64,000 nucleotides of DNA from Prosapia bicincta (Eukaryota > Arthropoda > Insecta > Hemiptera > Cercopidae): the NCBI GenBank assembly GCA_036971475.1, contig JBAIZL010000010.1, positions 11,599,526 to 11,663,525 on the forward strand. Direction: 5' to 3'. The notes beneath the pieces are model-generated. The model was not told the DNA's origin. It saw nothing but the letters and a program-made list of their open reading frames with translations, and searched no databases. The position numbers and the translations under genes are program-made. Position 1 is the stretch's first letter, and each line of letters opens with the position of its first letter. Positions 12,801 through 24,699 of this stretch are shown here, piece by piece.

Positions 12801-15800
12801 ATAATGGTGATACTAACGAGCCCTCCTCCAGCTTATGGGCTTGCTAGACGGAGCGAGTTTGTTCCATGTGATAATGGTGGTACTAACGAGCCCTCCTCCA
12901 GCTTATGGGCTTGCAAGACGGAGCGGGTGTGTTCCATGGAATAAGTGTGGTACTAACGAACCCTCCTCCAGCTTATGGGCTTGCAAGACGGAGCGAGTGT
13001 GTCCCATGTGATAATGGTGGTACTAACGAGCCCTCCTCCAGCTTATGGGCTTGCAAGACGGAGCGAGTGTGTTCCTTGTGATAATGGTGGTACTAACGAT
13101 ACCTCCTCTAGCTTAGGTGCTTGCAAGACGGTATGAGTATGTCCCGTGTAATATGAGTGGTACTATCAATACCTCCTCCAGCTTAGAGGCTTGCAAGACG
13201 GAGCGAGAGTGTTCTATGTGATAAAAGTGGTACTAAAGAGACCTCCTCTAGCTTAGGGGCTTGCAAGACGCAGCGATTGTGTCCCATGTGATAATGGTGG
13301 TACTAACGAGCCCTCCTCTAGCTTAAGGGCATGCAAGACGGAGCCATTGTGTCCCATGAGATAATGATAGTAATAATGATACCTCCTCCAGCTTAGGGGC
13401 TTGCAAGATGGAGCGAGAGTGTCCCATGTGATAATGGTGGTACTAACGATACCACCTCTAGCTTAAGTGCTTGCAAGACAAAATGAGTGTGTCCCGTGTA
13501 ATATGAGTGGTACTAACGATACCTCCTCTAGCTTAGGTGCTTGCAAGAAGGAATGAGTGTGTCCTGTGTAATATCAGTGGTACTAACGATACCTCCTCTA
13601 GCTTAGGGGCTTGCAAGACGGAGCGAGAGTGTCCCATGTGATAATGGTGGTACTAACGATACCTCCTCCTGCTTAGGGGCTTGCAAGACGAAGCGAGAGT
13701 GTTCCTTGTGATAATGGTGGTACTAACGATACCTCCTCTAGCTTAGGTGCTTGCAAGACGGTATGAGTATGTCCCGTGTAATATGAGTGGTACTATCAAT
13801 ACCTCCTCCAGCTTAGAGGCTTGCAAGACGGAGCGAGAGTGTTCTATGTGATAAAAGTGGTACTAAAGAGACCTCCTCTAGCTTAGGGGCTTGCAAGACG
13901 CAGCTAGTGTGTCCAATGTGATATTGGTGGTAATAGCGTTCCCTCCTCTAGCTTAGGGGCTTGCAAGACGGAGCGAGAGTGTCCCATGTGATATTGGTGG
14001 TACTAACGATACCTCCTCCAGCTTAGGGGCTTGCAAGACGCATCTAGTGTGTCCTATGTGATATTGGTGGTAATAGCGTTCCCTCCTCTAGCTTAGGCGC
14101 TTGCAAGACGGAGCGAGAGTGTCCCATGTGATATTGGTGGTACTAAAGATACCTCCTCTAGCTTATGGGCTTGCAAGACGCATCTAGTGTGTCCCATGTG
14201 ATATTGGTGGTACTAACGATACCTCTTCCAGCTTAGGGGCTTCCAAGACGGAGCGAGGGTGTCCCATGTGATTATGGTGGTACTAACGATACCTCCTCCA
14301 GCTTAGAGGCTTGCAAGACGGAGCGAGTCTGTCCAATGTGATAATGGTGGTACTAACGATACCTCCTCCAGCTTAGGGGCTTGCAAGACGGAGCGAGAGT
14401 GTCTAATGTGATAATGGTGGTACTAACGATAACTCCTCCAGCTTATGGGTTTGCAAGACGGAGAGAGTGTGTACCATTTGATAATGGTGGTACTAACGAC
14501 CTTTTCTTCATCTTAGAGGCTTGCAATACGCATTTATTGTCCTATGTGATTTTCGTGGTACTAACGATCCCTCGTCCAGCTTAGGCACTTGCAAGACAGT
14601 GATAGTGTGCCCCATGTGATAATGGTGGTACTAACGATACCTCCTCCAACTTATGGGCTTGCAAGACGGAGCGAGTGTGTCCTATGTGATTTTGGCGGTA
14701 CTAACGAACCCTCGTCCAGCTTAGGCACTTGCAAGACAGTGGTAGTGTGTTCCATGTGATAAGTGTGGTACTAACGAACCCTCCTCCAGCTTATGGGCTT
14801 GCAAGACGGAGCGAGAGTGTCCCATGTGGTAATGGTGGTACTAACGATACCTCCTCCAGCTTATGGGCTTGCAAGACGGGGCGAGTGTGTCCCATGTGAT
14901 AATGGTGGTACTAACGATACCTCCTTTAGCGTATGGGCTTGCAAGACGGAGCGAGTGTGTCCCATGTGGTAATGGTGGTACTAACGAACCCTCCTCCAGC
15001 TTATGGGCTTGCAAGACGGAGCGAGAGTGTCCCATGTGGTAATGGTGGTACTAACGATACCTCCTCCAGCTTATGGGCTTGCAAGACGGGGCGAGTGTGT
15101 CCCATGTGGTAATGGTGGTACTAACGATACCTCCTCCAGCTTATGGGCTTGCAAGACGGAGCGAGTGTGTCCCATGTGATAATGGTGGTACTAACGATAC
15201 CTCCTCTAGTTTAGGTGCTTGCAAGACGGACCGGGTGTGTTCCATGTGATAAGTGTGGTACTAACGATACCTCCTCTAGCTTAGGGGCTTGCAAGACGGA
15301 GCGAGTGTGTCCCATGTGATAATGGTGGTACTAACGAGCCCTCCTAGATCTTAGGGGCTTGCGAGACGGAGCGAGTGTGTCCAATGTGATAATGGTGATA
15401 CTAACGAGCCCTCCTCCAGCTTATGGGCTTGCTAGACGGAGCGAGTTTGTTCCATGTGATAATGGTGGTACTAACGAGGCCTCCTCCAGCTTATGGGCTT
15501 GCAAGACGGAGCGGGTGTGTTCCATGTGATAAGTGTGGTACTAACGAACCCTCCTCCAGCTTATGGGCTTGCAAGATGGAGCGAGTGTGTCCCATGTGAT
15601 AATGGTGGTACTAACGAGCCCTCCTCCAGCTTAGGGGCTTGCAAGACGGAGCGAATGTGTTCCATGTGATAAGTGTGGTACTAACGAACCTTCCTCCAGC
15701 TTATGGGCTTGCAAGACGTAGCGGGTGTGTCCCATATGATAATGGTGGTACTAAAAAGCCGTTCTTCAGCTTAGGGGCTTGCAAGACGGAGCGAGTGTGT

Positions 15801-16778
15801 CCTATGTGATTTTGGCGGTACTAACGAACCCTCGTCCAGCTTAGGCACTTGCAAGACAGTGGTAGTGTGTTCCATGTGATAAGTGTGGTACTAACGAACC
15901 CTCCTCCAGCTTATGGGCTTGCAAGACGGAGCGAGAGTGTCCCATGTGATAATGGTGGCACTAACGATACCTCCTCCAGCTTATGGGCTTGCAAGACGGG
16001 GCGAGTGTGTCCCATGTGATAATGGTGGTACTAACGATACCTCTTCCAGCTTATGGGGTTGCAAGACAGAGCGAGTGTGTTCCATGTGATAATGGTGGTA
16101 CTAACGATACCTCCTCCAGCTTAGGGGCTTGCAAGACGGGGCGAGTGTGTCCCATGTGATAATGGTGGTACTAATGATACCTCCTTTAGCGTATGGGCTT
16201 GCAAGACGGAGCGAGTGTGTCCCATGTGATAATGGTGGTACTAACGATACCTCCTCGAGCTTAGGGGCTTGCAAGACGCAATGAGTGGGTCCCGTGTAAT
16301 ATGAGTGGTACTAACGATACCTCCTCTAGCTTAGGTGCTTGCAAGACGGACCGGGTGTGTTCCATGTGATAAGTGTGGTACTAACGATACCTCCTCTAGC
16401 TTAGGGGCTTGCAAGACGGAGCGAGTGTGTCCCATGTGATAATGGTGGTACTAACGAGCCCTCCTAGATCTTAGGGGCTTGCGAGACGGAGCGAGTGTGT
16501 CCAATGTGATAATGGTGATACTAACGAGCCCTCCTCCAGCTTATGGGCTTGCTAGACGGAGCGAGTTTGTTCCATGTGATAATGGTGGTACTAACGAGCC
16601 CTCCTCCAGCTTATGGGCTTGCAAGACGGAGCGGGTGTGTTCCATGGAATAAGTGTGGTACTAACGAACCCTCCTCCAGCTTATGGGCTTACAAGACGGA
16701 GCGAGTGTGTCCCATGTGATAATGGTGGTACTAACGAGCCCTCCTCCAGCTTAGGGGCTTGCAAGACGGAGCGAGTGT
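9573..16778. repeat. ~3.5-kb (50-mer) tandem duplication in the 70-bp array
   Basis: From 9,573 and from 13,071 the same series of monomer variants is repeated at an offset of 3,498 bp (fifty monomers less 2 bp). The offset rises to 3,708 bp after about 14,970, because the second copy has three extra monomers (210 bp) at about 14,970-15,180. Shared markers include the GTAATATCAGTGG variant and the CCTCCTAGATCTTAGG variant (12,753 / 16,461). The second copy loses alignment near 16,780. Confidence 0.85.
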
Positions 16779-17490
16779 GTTCCATGTGATAATAGTGGTA
16801 CTAACGTACCCTCCTCCAGCCTATGGGCTTGCAAGACGGAGCGAATGTGTTGCATGTGATAAGTGTGGTACTAACGAACCTTCCTCCAGCTTATGGGCTT
16901 GCAAGACGGAGCGAGTGTGTTCCATGTGATAATGGTAGTACTAACGAGCCCTCCTCCAGCTTAGGGGCTTGCAAGACGTAGCGGGTGTGTCCCATATGAT
17001 AATGGTGGTACTAACGAGCCGTTCTTCAGCTTAGGGGCTTGCAAGACGGAGCGAGTGTGTCCCATGTGATAATGGTGGTACTAACGAGCCCTCCTCTAGC
17101 TTAGGGGCTTGCGAGACGGAGCGAGTGTGTCCCATGTGATAATGGTGGTACTAACGAGCCCTCCTCCAGCTTATGGGCTTGCAAGACGGAGCGAGTGTGT
17201 TCCATGTGATAATGGTAGTACTAACGAGCCCTCCTCCAGCTTAGGGGCTTGCGAGACGGAGCGAGTGTGTCCCATGTAATATTGGTGGTACTAACGAACT
17301 CTCCTCCAGCTTGGAGGATTGCTGGACAGAGAGAATGTATCACATTTGATCATAGTGGTAGTAACGATCTCTCCTTGCGTCTAGGGGCTTGCAAGACAGA
17401 TAGAGTGTGTCCCATGTGATAATGGTGGTACAATCGATAACTCCTTTACCTTAGTGGTTTGCAAGACAAAGAGAGTGTGTCCAAAGTTAT

Positions 17491-17740
17491 ACCATCGACT
17501 CCTTCTTAAGATGTCTTTAATCTCTGGAGGCCGTTGTCAAGTCTCCCAGAGGCAACAAAACTAGCTGTATTTGCATAAGGAAGTATGAAACAGTAAATGT
17601 TATGGAATGTAACACCTGTCAATGTAGAGTTATGGTCTGATAAGGCCTACCTGAACGTGTTGGTTATCGCTAGGTTCAAGGCCAAGCACTGTCACTCTGT
17701 ATCTCATATTTGCACCAAGTACAGGGGCTCACGATTGTTC
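17491..17740. other. Non-repetitive spacer between two satellites
   Basis: About 250 bp separating the 70-bp array from the 155-bp array. I see no tandem structure, convincing ORF or recognisable mobile element. The open frame starting at 17,597 runs into the next satellite and is not supported. Confidence 0.6.
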
Positions 17741-20700
17741 CTTCAGTACGTAGTGCCCCACTCCTTTGTATTCCGGTCACTCCAAATTTCATACATATTT
17801 CCCGTATATCACAATAGGTTACGTATTTTCGTGATATTGACAATCCCTCACTAATTCGTGTCCCAATACTTTGTTTTCAAGTACATCCCAACAAATTACG
17901 TAAGCGTTTTGTCCCGTATCTTCCAATAGGTTACGTATTTTCGTGAGATTGACATTCCCTCACTACGTCATGTCCCAATGCCTTGTTTTCTGTGCATCCC
18001 AATAGGATACGTATTTTCGTGATATTGACATCCTGCTCCCCGAGGTTATGCCCCGGTGCTTTGTATTCCCCTATCTACAAAGCAGTTACCTATTTTCGTG
18101 AGATTGACATTCCCTCACTACGTCATGTCCCAATGCTTTGATTTCCCGTATATCACAATAGGTTACGTATTTTCGTGAGATTGACATTCCCTCACTACGT
18201 CATGTCCCAATGCCTTGTTTTCTGTGCATCCCAATACCATACGTATTTTCGTGATATTGACATCCTGCTCCCCGAGGTTATGCATCGGTGCTTTGTATTC
18301 CCGTATCTACAAAGCAGTTACCTATTTTCGTGAGATTGACAAACCCTTACTAAGTCATGTCCCAATCCCATGTTTTTGTGCATCCCAATAGGATACGTAT
18401 TTTCGTGATATTGACATCCTGCTCCACGAGGTTATGCATCGGTGCTTTGTATTCCCGTATCTACAAAGCAGTTACCTATTTTCGTGAGATTGACATTCCC
18501 TCACTACGTCATGTCCCAATGCCTTGTTTTCTGTGCATCCCAATAGGTACGTATTTTCGTGATATTGACATTCCCCCCCAACGTTATGCCCCGGTGCTTT
18601 GTATTCCCCTATCTACAAAGCAGTTACCTATTTTCGTGAGATTAACAATCCCTCACTAAGTCATGTCCCAATGCTTTGATTTCCCGTATATCACAATAGG
18701 TTACGTATTTTCGTGAGATTGACATTCCCTCACTACGTCATGTCCCAATGCCTTGTTTTCTGTGCATCCCAATAGGATACGTATTTTCGTGATATTGACA
18801 TTCCCCCCCAACGTCATGCCCCGGTGCTTTGTATTCCCCTATCTACAAAGCAGTTACCTATTTTCGTGAGATTGACATTCCCTCACTACGTCATGTCCCA
18901 ATGCTTTGATTTCCCGTATATCACAATAGGTTACCTATTTTCGTGAGATTGACATTCCCTCACTACGTCATGTCCCAATGCTTTGTTTTCTGTGCATCCC
19001 AATAGGATACGTATTTTCGTGATATTGACATCCTGCTCCCCGAGGTTATGCATCGGTGCTTTGTATTCCCGTATCTACAAAGCAGTTACCTATTTTCGTG
19101 AGATTGACAAACCCTTACTAAGTCATGTCCCAATCCCATGTTTTCTGTGCATCCCAATAGGATACGTATTTTCGTGATATTGACATCCTGCTCCCCGAGG
19201 TTATGCATCGGTGCTTTGTATTCCCGTATCTACAAAGCAGTTACCTATTTTCGTGAGATTGACATTCCCTCACTACGTCATGTCCCAATGCTTTGTTTTC
19301 TGTGCATCCCAATAGGATACGTATTTTCGTGATATTGACATCCTGCTCCCCGAGGTTATGCATCGGTGCTTTGTATTCCCGTATCTACAAAGCAGTTACC
19401 TATTTTCGTGAGATTGACAAACCTTTACTAAGTCATGTCCCAATCCCATGTTTTCTGTGCATCCCAATAGGATACGTATTTTCGTGATATTGACATCCTG
19501 CTCCCCGAGGTTATGCATCGGTGCTTTGTAATCCCGTATCTACAAAGCAGTTAACCATTTTCGTGAGATTGACATTCCCTCACTACGTCATGTCCCAATG
19601 CCTTGTTTTCTGTGCATCCCAATAGGATACGTATTTTCGTGATATTGACATCCTGCTCCCCGAGGTTCGGTGCTTTGTATTCCCGTATCTACAAAGCAGT
19701 TACCTATTTTCGTGAGATTGACAAACCCTTACTAAGTCATGTCCCAATCCCATGTTTTCTGTGCATCCCAATAGGATACGTATTTTCGTGATATTGACAT
19801 CCTGCTCCCCGAGGTTATGCATCGGTGCTTTGTATTCCCGTATCTACAAAGCAGTTACCTATTTTCGTGAGATTGACATTCCCTCACTAAGTCATGTCCC
19901 AATGCTTTGATTTCCCGTATATCACAATAGGTTACGTATTTTCGTGAGATTGACATTCCCTCACTACGTCATGTCCCAATGCCTTGTTTTCTGTGCATCC
20001 CAATAGGATACGTATTTTCGTGATATTGACATCCTGCTCCCCGAGGTTATGCCCCGGTGCTTTGTATTCCCCTATCTACAAAGCAGTTACCTATTTTCGT
20101 GAGATTGACATTCCCTCACTACGTCATGTCCCAATGCTTTGATTTCCCGTATATCACTATAGGTTACGTATTTTCGTGAGATTGACATTCCCTCACTACG
20201 TCATGTCCCAATGCCTTGTTTTCTGTGCATCCCAATACCATACGTATTTTCGTGATATTGACATCCTGCTCCCCGAGGTTATACATCGGTGCTTTGTATT
20301 CCCGTATCTACAAAGCAGTTACATATTTTCGTGAGATTGACAAACCCTTACTAAGTCATGTCCCAATCCCATGTTTTTGTGCATCCCAATAGGATACGTA
20401 TTTTCGTGATATTGACATCCTGCTCCTCGAGGTTATGCATCGGTGCTTTGTATTCCCGTATCTACAAAGCAGTTACCTATTTTCGTGAGATTGACATTCC
20501 CTCACTACGTCATGTCCCAATGCCTTGTTTTCTGTGCATCCCAATAGGTACGTATTTTCGTGATATTGACATTCCCCCCCCAACGTTATGCCCCGGTGCT
20601 TTGTATTCCCCTATCTACAAAGCAGTTACCTATTTTCGTGAGATTAACAATCCCTCACTAAGTCATGTCCCAATGCTTTGATTTCCCGTATATCACAATA

Positions 20701-21190
20701 GGTTACGTATTTTCGTGAGATTGACATTCCCTCACTACGGCATGTCCCAATGCCTTGTTTTCTGTGCATCCCAATAGGATACGTATTTTCGTGATATTGA
20801 CATTCCCCCCCAACGTCATGCCCCGGTGCTTTGTATTCCCCTATCTACAAAGCAGTTACCTATTTTCGTGAGATTGACATTCCCTCACTACGTCATGTCC
20901 CAATGCTTTGATTTCCCGTATATCACAATAGGTTACCTATTTTCGTGAGATTGACATTCCCTCACTACGTCATGTCCCAATGCCTTGTTTTCTGTGCATC
21001 CCAATAGGATACGTATTTTCGTGATATTGACATCCTGCTCCCCGAGGTTATGCCCCGGTGCTTTGTATTCCCGTATCTACAAAGCAGTTACCTATTTTCG
21101 TGAGATTGACATTCCCTCACTACGTCATGTCCCAATGCCTTGTTTTCTGTGCATCCCAATAGGATACGCATTTTCGTGATATTGACATCC
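17741..21190. repeat. ~155-bp dimeric satellite, heterogeneous part
   Basis: Units are marked by TATTTTCGTGAGATTGACAT and TATTTTCGTGATATTGACAT alternating at about 77 bp, so the repeat is built of two related half-units that differ in their second half (TTGTTTTCTGTGCATCCCAA versus CGGTGCTTTGTATTCCC). Where the dimer is regular the period is 155 bp (for example 18,983, 19,138, 19,293). A third half-unit type, GCTTTGATTTCCCGTATATC, is interspersed. The first units (17,741-17,950) are degenerate. A block of about 1 kb starting near 17,990 is repeated at about 19,990 (offset about 2,001 bp), so this part is also a mosaic of block duplications. Confidence 0.93.
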
Positions 21191-23765
21191 ACCCACAACG
21201 TTATGCCCCAGTGTTTTGTTTTCCCGTACCTCCCAATAAGTAACATATTTTCGTGAGATTGACATTCCTTCACTACGTCATGTCCCAACGCCTTGTTTTC
21301 TGTGCATCCCAAAAGGATACGTATTTTCGTGATATTGACATCCTGCTCCCCGAGGTTATGCCCCGGTGCTTTGTATTCCCGTATCTACAAAGCAGTTACC
21401 TATTTTCGTGAGATTGACATTCCCTCACTACGTCATGCCCCAATGCCTTGTTTTCTGTGCATCCCAATAGGATACGTATTTTCGTGATATTGACATCCAC
21501 CCACAACGTTATGCCCCAGTGTTTTGTTTTCCCGTACCTCCCAATAAGTAACATATTTTCGTGAGATTGACATTCCTTCACTACGTCATGTCCCAACGCC
21601 TTGTTTTCTGTGCATCCCAATAGAATACGTATTTTCGTGATATTGACATCCACCCACAACGTTATGCCCCAGTGTTTTGTTTTCCCGTACCTCCCAATAA
21701 GTAACATATTTTCGTGAGATTGACATTCCTTCACTACGTCATGTCCCAACGCCTTGTTTTCTGTGCATCCCAATAGGATACGTATTTTCATGATATTGAC
21801 ATCCACCCACAACGTTATGCCCCAGTGTTTTGTTTTCCCGTACCTCCCAATAAGTAACATATTTTCGTGAGATTGACATTCCTTCACTACGTCATGTCCC
21901 AACGCCTTGTTTTCTGTGCATCCCAATAGGATACGTATTTTCGTGATATTGACATCCACCCACAACGTTATGCCCCAGTGTTTTGTTTTCCCGTACCTCC
22001 CAATAAGTAACATATTTTCGTGAGATTGACATTCCTTCACTACGTCATGTCCCAACGCCTTGTTTTCTGTGCATCCCAATAGGATACGTATTTTCGTGAT
22101 ATTGACATCCACCCACAACGTTATGCCCCAGTGTTTTGTTTTCCCGTACCTCCCAATAAGTAACATATTTTCGTGAGATTGACATTCCTTCACTACGTCA
22201 TGTCCCAACGCCTTGTTTTCTGTGCATCCCAATAGGATACGTATTTTCGTGATATTGACATCCACCCACAACGTTATGCCCCAGTGTTTTGTTTTCCCGT
22301 ACCTCCCAATAAGTAACATATTTTCGTGAGATTGACATTCCTTCACTACGTCATGTCCCAACGCCTTGTTTTCTGTGCATCCCAATAGGATACGTATTTT
22401 CGTGATATTGACATCCACCCACAACGTTATGCCCCAGTGTTTTGTTTTCCCGTACCTCCCAATAAGTAACATATTTTCGTGAGATTGACATTCCTTCACT
22501 ACGTCATGTCCCAACGCCTTGTTTTCTGTGCATCCCAATAGGATACGTATTTTCGTGATATTGACATCCACCCACAACGTTATGCCCCAGTGTTTTGTTT
22601 TCCCGTACCTCCCAATAAGTAACATATTTTCGTGAGATTGACATTCCTTCACTACGTCATGTCCCAACGCCTTGTTTTCTGTGCATCCCAATAGGATACG
22701 TATTTTCGTGATATTGACATCCACCCACAACGTTATGCCCCAGTGTTTTGTTTTCCCGTACCTCCCAATAAGTAACATATTTTCGTGAGATTGACATTCC
22801 TTCACTACGTCATGTCCCAACGCCTTGTTTTCTGTGCATCCCAATAGGATACGTATTTTCGTGATATTGACATCCACCCACAACGTTATGCCCCAGTGTT
22901 TTGTTTTCCCGTACCTCCCAATAAGTAACATATTTTCGTGAGATTGACATTCCTTCACTACGTCATGTCCCAACGCCTTGTTTTCTGTGCATCCCAATAG
23001 GATACGTATTTTCGTGATATTGACATCCACCCACAACGTTATGCCCCAGTGTTTTGTTTTCCCGTACCTCCCAATAAGTAACATATTTTCGTGAGATTGA
23101 CATTCCTTCACTACGTCATGTCCCAACGCCTTGTTTTCTGTGCATCCCAATAGGATACGTATTTTCGTGATATTGACATCCACCCACAACGTTATGCCCC
23201 AGTGTTTTGTTTTCCCGTACCTCCCAATAAGTAACATATTTTCGTGAGATTGACATTCCTTCACTACGTCATGTCCCAACGCCTTGTTTTCTGTGCATCC
23301 CAATAGGATACGTATTTTCGTGATATTGACATCCACCCACAACGTTATGCCCCAGTGTTTTGTTTTCCCGTACCTCCCAATAAGTAACATATTTTCGTGA
23401 GATTGACATTCCTTCACTACGTCATGTCCCAACGCCTTGTTTTCTGTGCATCCCAATAGGATACGTATTTTCGTGATATTGACATCCACCCACAACGTTA
23501 TGCCCCAGTGTTTTGTTTTCCCGTACCTCCCAATAAGTAACATATTTTCGTGAGATTGACATTCCTTCACTACGTCATGTCCCAACGCCTTGTTTTCTGT
23601 GCATCCCAATAGGATACGTATTTTCGTGATATTGACATCCACCCACAACGTTATGCCCCAGTGTTTTGTTTTCCCGTACCTCCCAATAAGTAACATATTT
23701 TCGTGAGATTAACATTCCCATTTAAGTCATGCATCACTGCTTTGTTTACCAATCTCTCCCAATAA
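21190..23765. repeat. 153-bp dimeric satellite, homogenised part
   Basis: About sixteen almost identical copies of a 153-bp dimer. Each unit has one half with TCCACCCACAACGTTATGCC and one with TTCCTTCACTACGTCATGTC, both followed by a TTGTTTTC core. Differences between copies are rare single bases (for example the AGAATACG variant near 21,622). 153 is 51 x 3, and on the minus strand one frame has no stop from 23,696 to 21,396: a 766-residue open frame of fifteen 51-residue repeats. No splice context, signal peptide or known domain is visible, and the motif is shared with the heterogeneous array, so I read it as satellite rather than a gene. Confidence 0.93.
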
Positions 23766-24697
23766 GTTACGTATTTAGCGAGAGGTTTGCTGTTAAAAGA
23801 GATAAGTAGCTTTTCACCGTTCAAATCCACAAAAAGCACAGCCAGAAATTCCTTTTATGGAGAGGGGTTTGGTGTTTCAGGAGGTAGGTATCTTTTCACC
23901 CTTAAATCTCACAAATAGCACAAGGACAAAATTCCTTCTGTGGGGAATGGTTTGGTGTTTCAGGAAGTCGGTAGCTTTTCACCCTTAAATCTCACAAATA
24001 GCACAAGGACAAAATTCCTTCTGTGGGGAGTGGTTTGTGTTTCAGGAAGTCGGTAGCTTTTCACCCTTAAATCTCACAAATAGCACAAGGACAAAATTCC
24101 TTCTGTGGGGAATGGTTTGGTGTTTCAGGAAGTCGGTAGCTTTTCACCCTTAAATCTCACAAATAGCACAAGGACAAAATTCCTTCTGTGGGGAGTGGTT
24201 TGGTGTTTCAGGAAGTCGGTAGCTTTTCACCCTTATATTCCACAAAACGCATAAACAGAAACTCCTTCTACAGGGTTGGATTCGGTGTCTTAAAAGGTCG
24301 GTAGCTTTTCACCCCTATATTCCACAAATGGCACAAGCAGATATTCCTTCTATGGGGAGGGGTTTGGTGTTTCAAGAGGTTGGTAGCTTTTCACCCCTAT
24401 ATTCCACAAATAGCACAAGCAGATATTCCTTCTATGGGGAGGGGTTTGGTGTTTCTGGCTGTGCTTTTTATGGGTTTGAACGGTGAAAAGCTACTTATCT
24501 CTTTTAACAGCAAACCTCTCGCTAAATACGTAACTTATTGGGAGAGATTGGTAAACAAAGCAGTGATGCATGACTTAAATGGGAATGTTAATCTCACGAA
24601 AATATGTTACTTATTGGGAGGTACGGGAAAACAAAACACTGGGGCATAACGTTGTGGGTGGATGTCAATATCACGAAAATACGTATTCTATTGTGTA
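23606..24697. repeat. Inverted repeat (~250-bp arms) bounding the satellite
   Basis: The left arm (about 23,606-23,855) and right arm (about 24,452-24,697) are reverse complements. The segment reading GCGAGAGGTTTGCTGTTAAA at about 23,779 recurs inverted near 24,507. Each arm joins one end of the 153-bp satellite to the same non-satellite segment. The right arm therefore carries an inverted satellite fragment (24,590-24,695) outside the main array. Between the arms is the 83-bp minisatellite. This could be a foldback element or an inversion/duplication at the array edge; no target-site duplication or transposase is apparent. Confidence 0.85.
23856..24451. repeat. 83-bp minisatellite inside the inverted repeat
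   Basis: About seven tandem units of 82-83 bp containing GGTAGCTTTTCACCCTTAAA, CACAAATAGCACAAGGAC and TCCTTCTGTGGGGA. CAGGAAGTCGG recurs at 23,961, 24,043, 24,126 and 24,209. The central units are nearly identical; outer ones diverge towards the arms. Confidence 0.88.
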
Positions 24698-24699
24698 TC

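Larger units (their letters stand above)
1..17490. repeat. 70-bp satellite array, about 250 copies
   Basis: Head-to-tail repeat with a 70-bp period, visible because each seven ten-base blocks recur. A typical unit contains AGACGGAGCAAGAGTGTCCC, then CATGTGATAATGGTGGTACT, then AACGATACCTCC and AGCTTAGGGGCTTGC. The array is cut by the window start. Units from about 1,000 to 5,400 are nearly identical, whereas units beyond about 5,600 are more varied and carry small indels (a 2-bp deletion near 5,865, for example). The last units, 17,290-17,490, are strongly diverged, as expected at an array edge. 70 is not a multiple of three and stops occur in all frames, so the short ORFs here are not genes. 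No similarity to the other satellites of the window is apparent. Confidence 0.97.

Noticed and set aside
1..17490. Many short open frames in the 70-bp array (for example at 171, 5,701, 10,883, 14,381)
   Set aside because: They are repeats of the same satellite text in shifted frames; the 70-bp period is not divisible by three and no domain is present.
21396..23696. 766-residue protein as a real gene
   Set aside because: The open frame follows from a 153-bp (51-codon) satellite unit. There is no regulatory or splice context, and the same family next to it is closed in all frames. Kept only as a finding.
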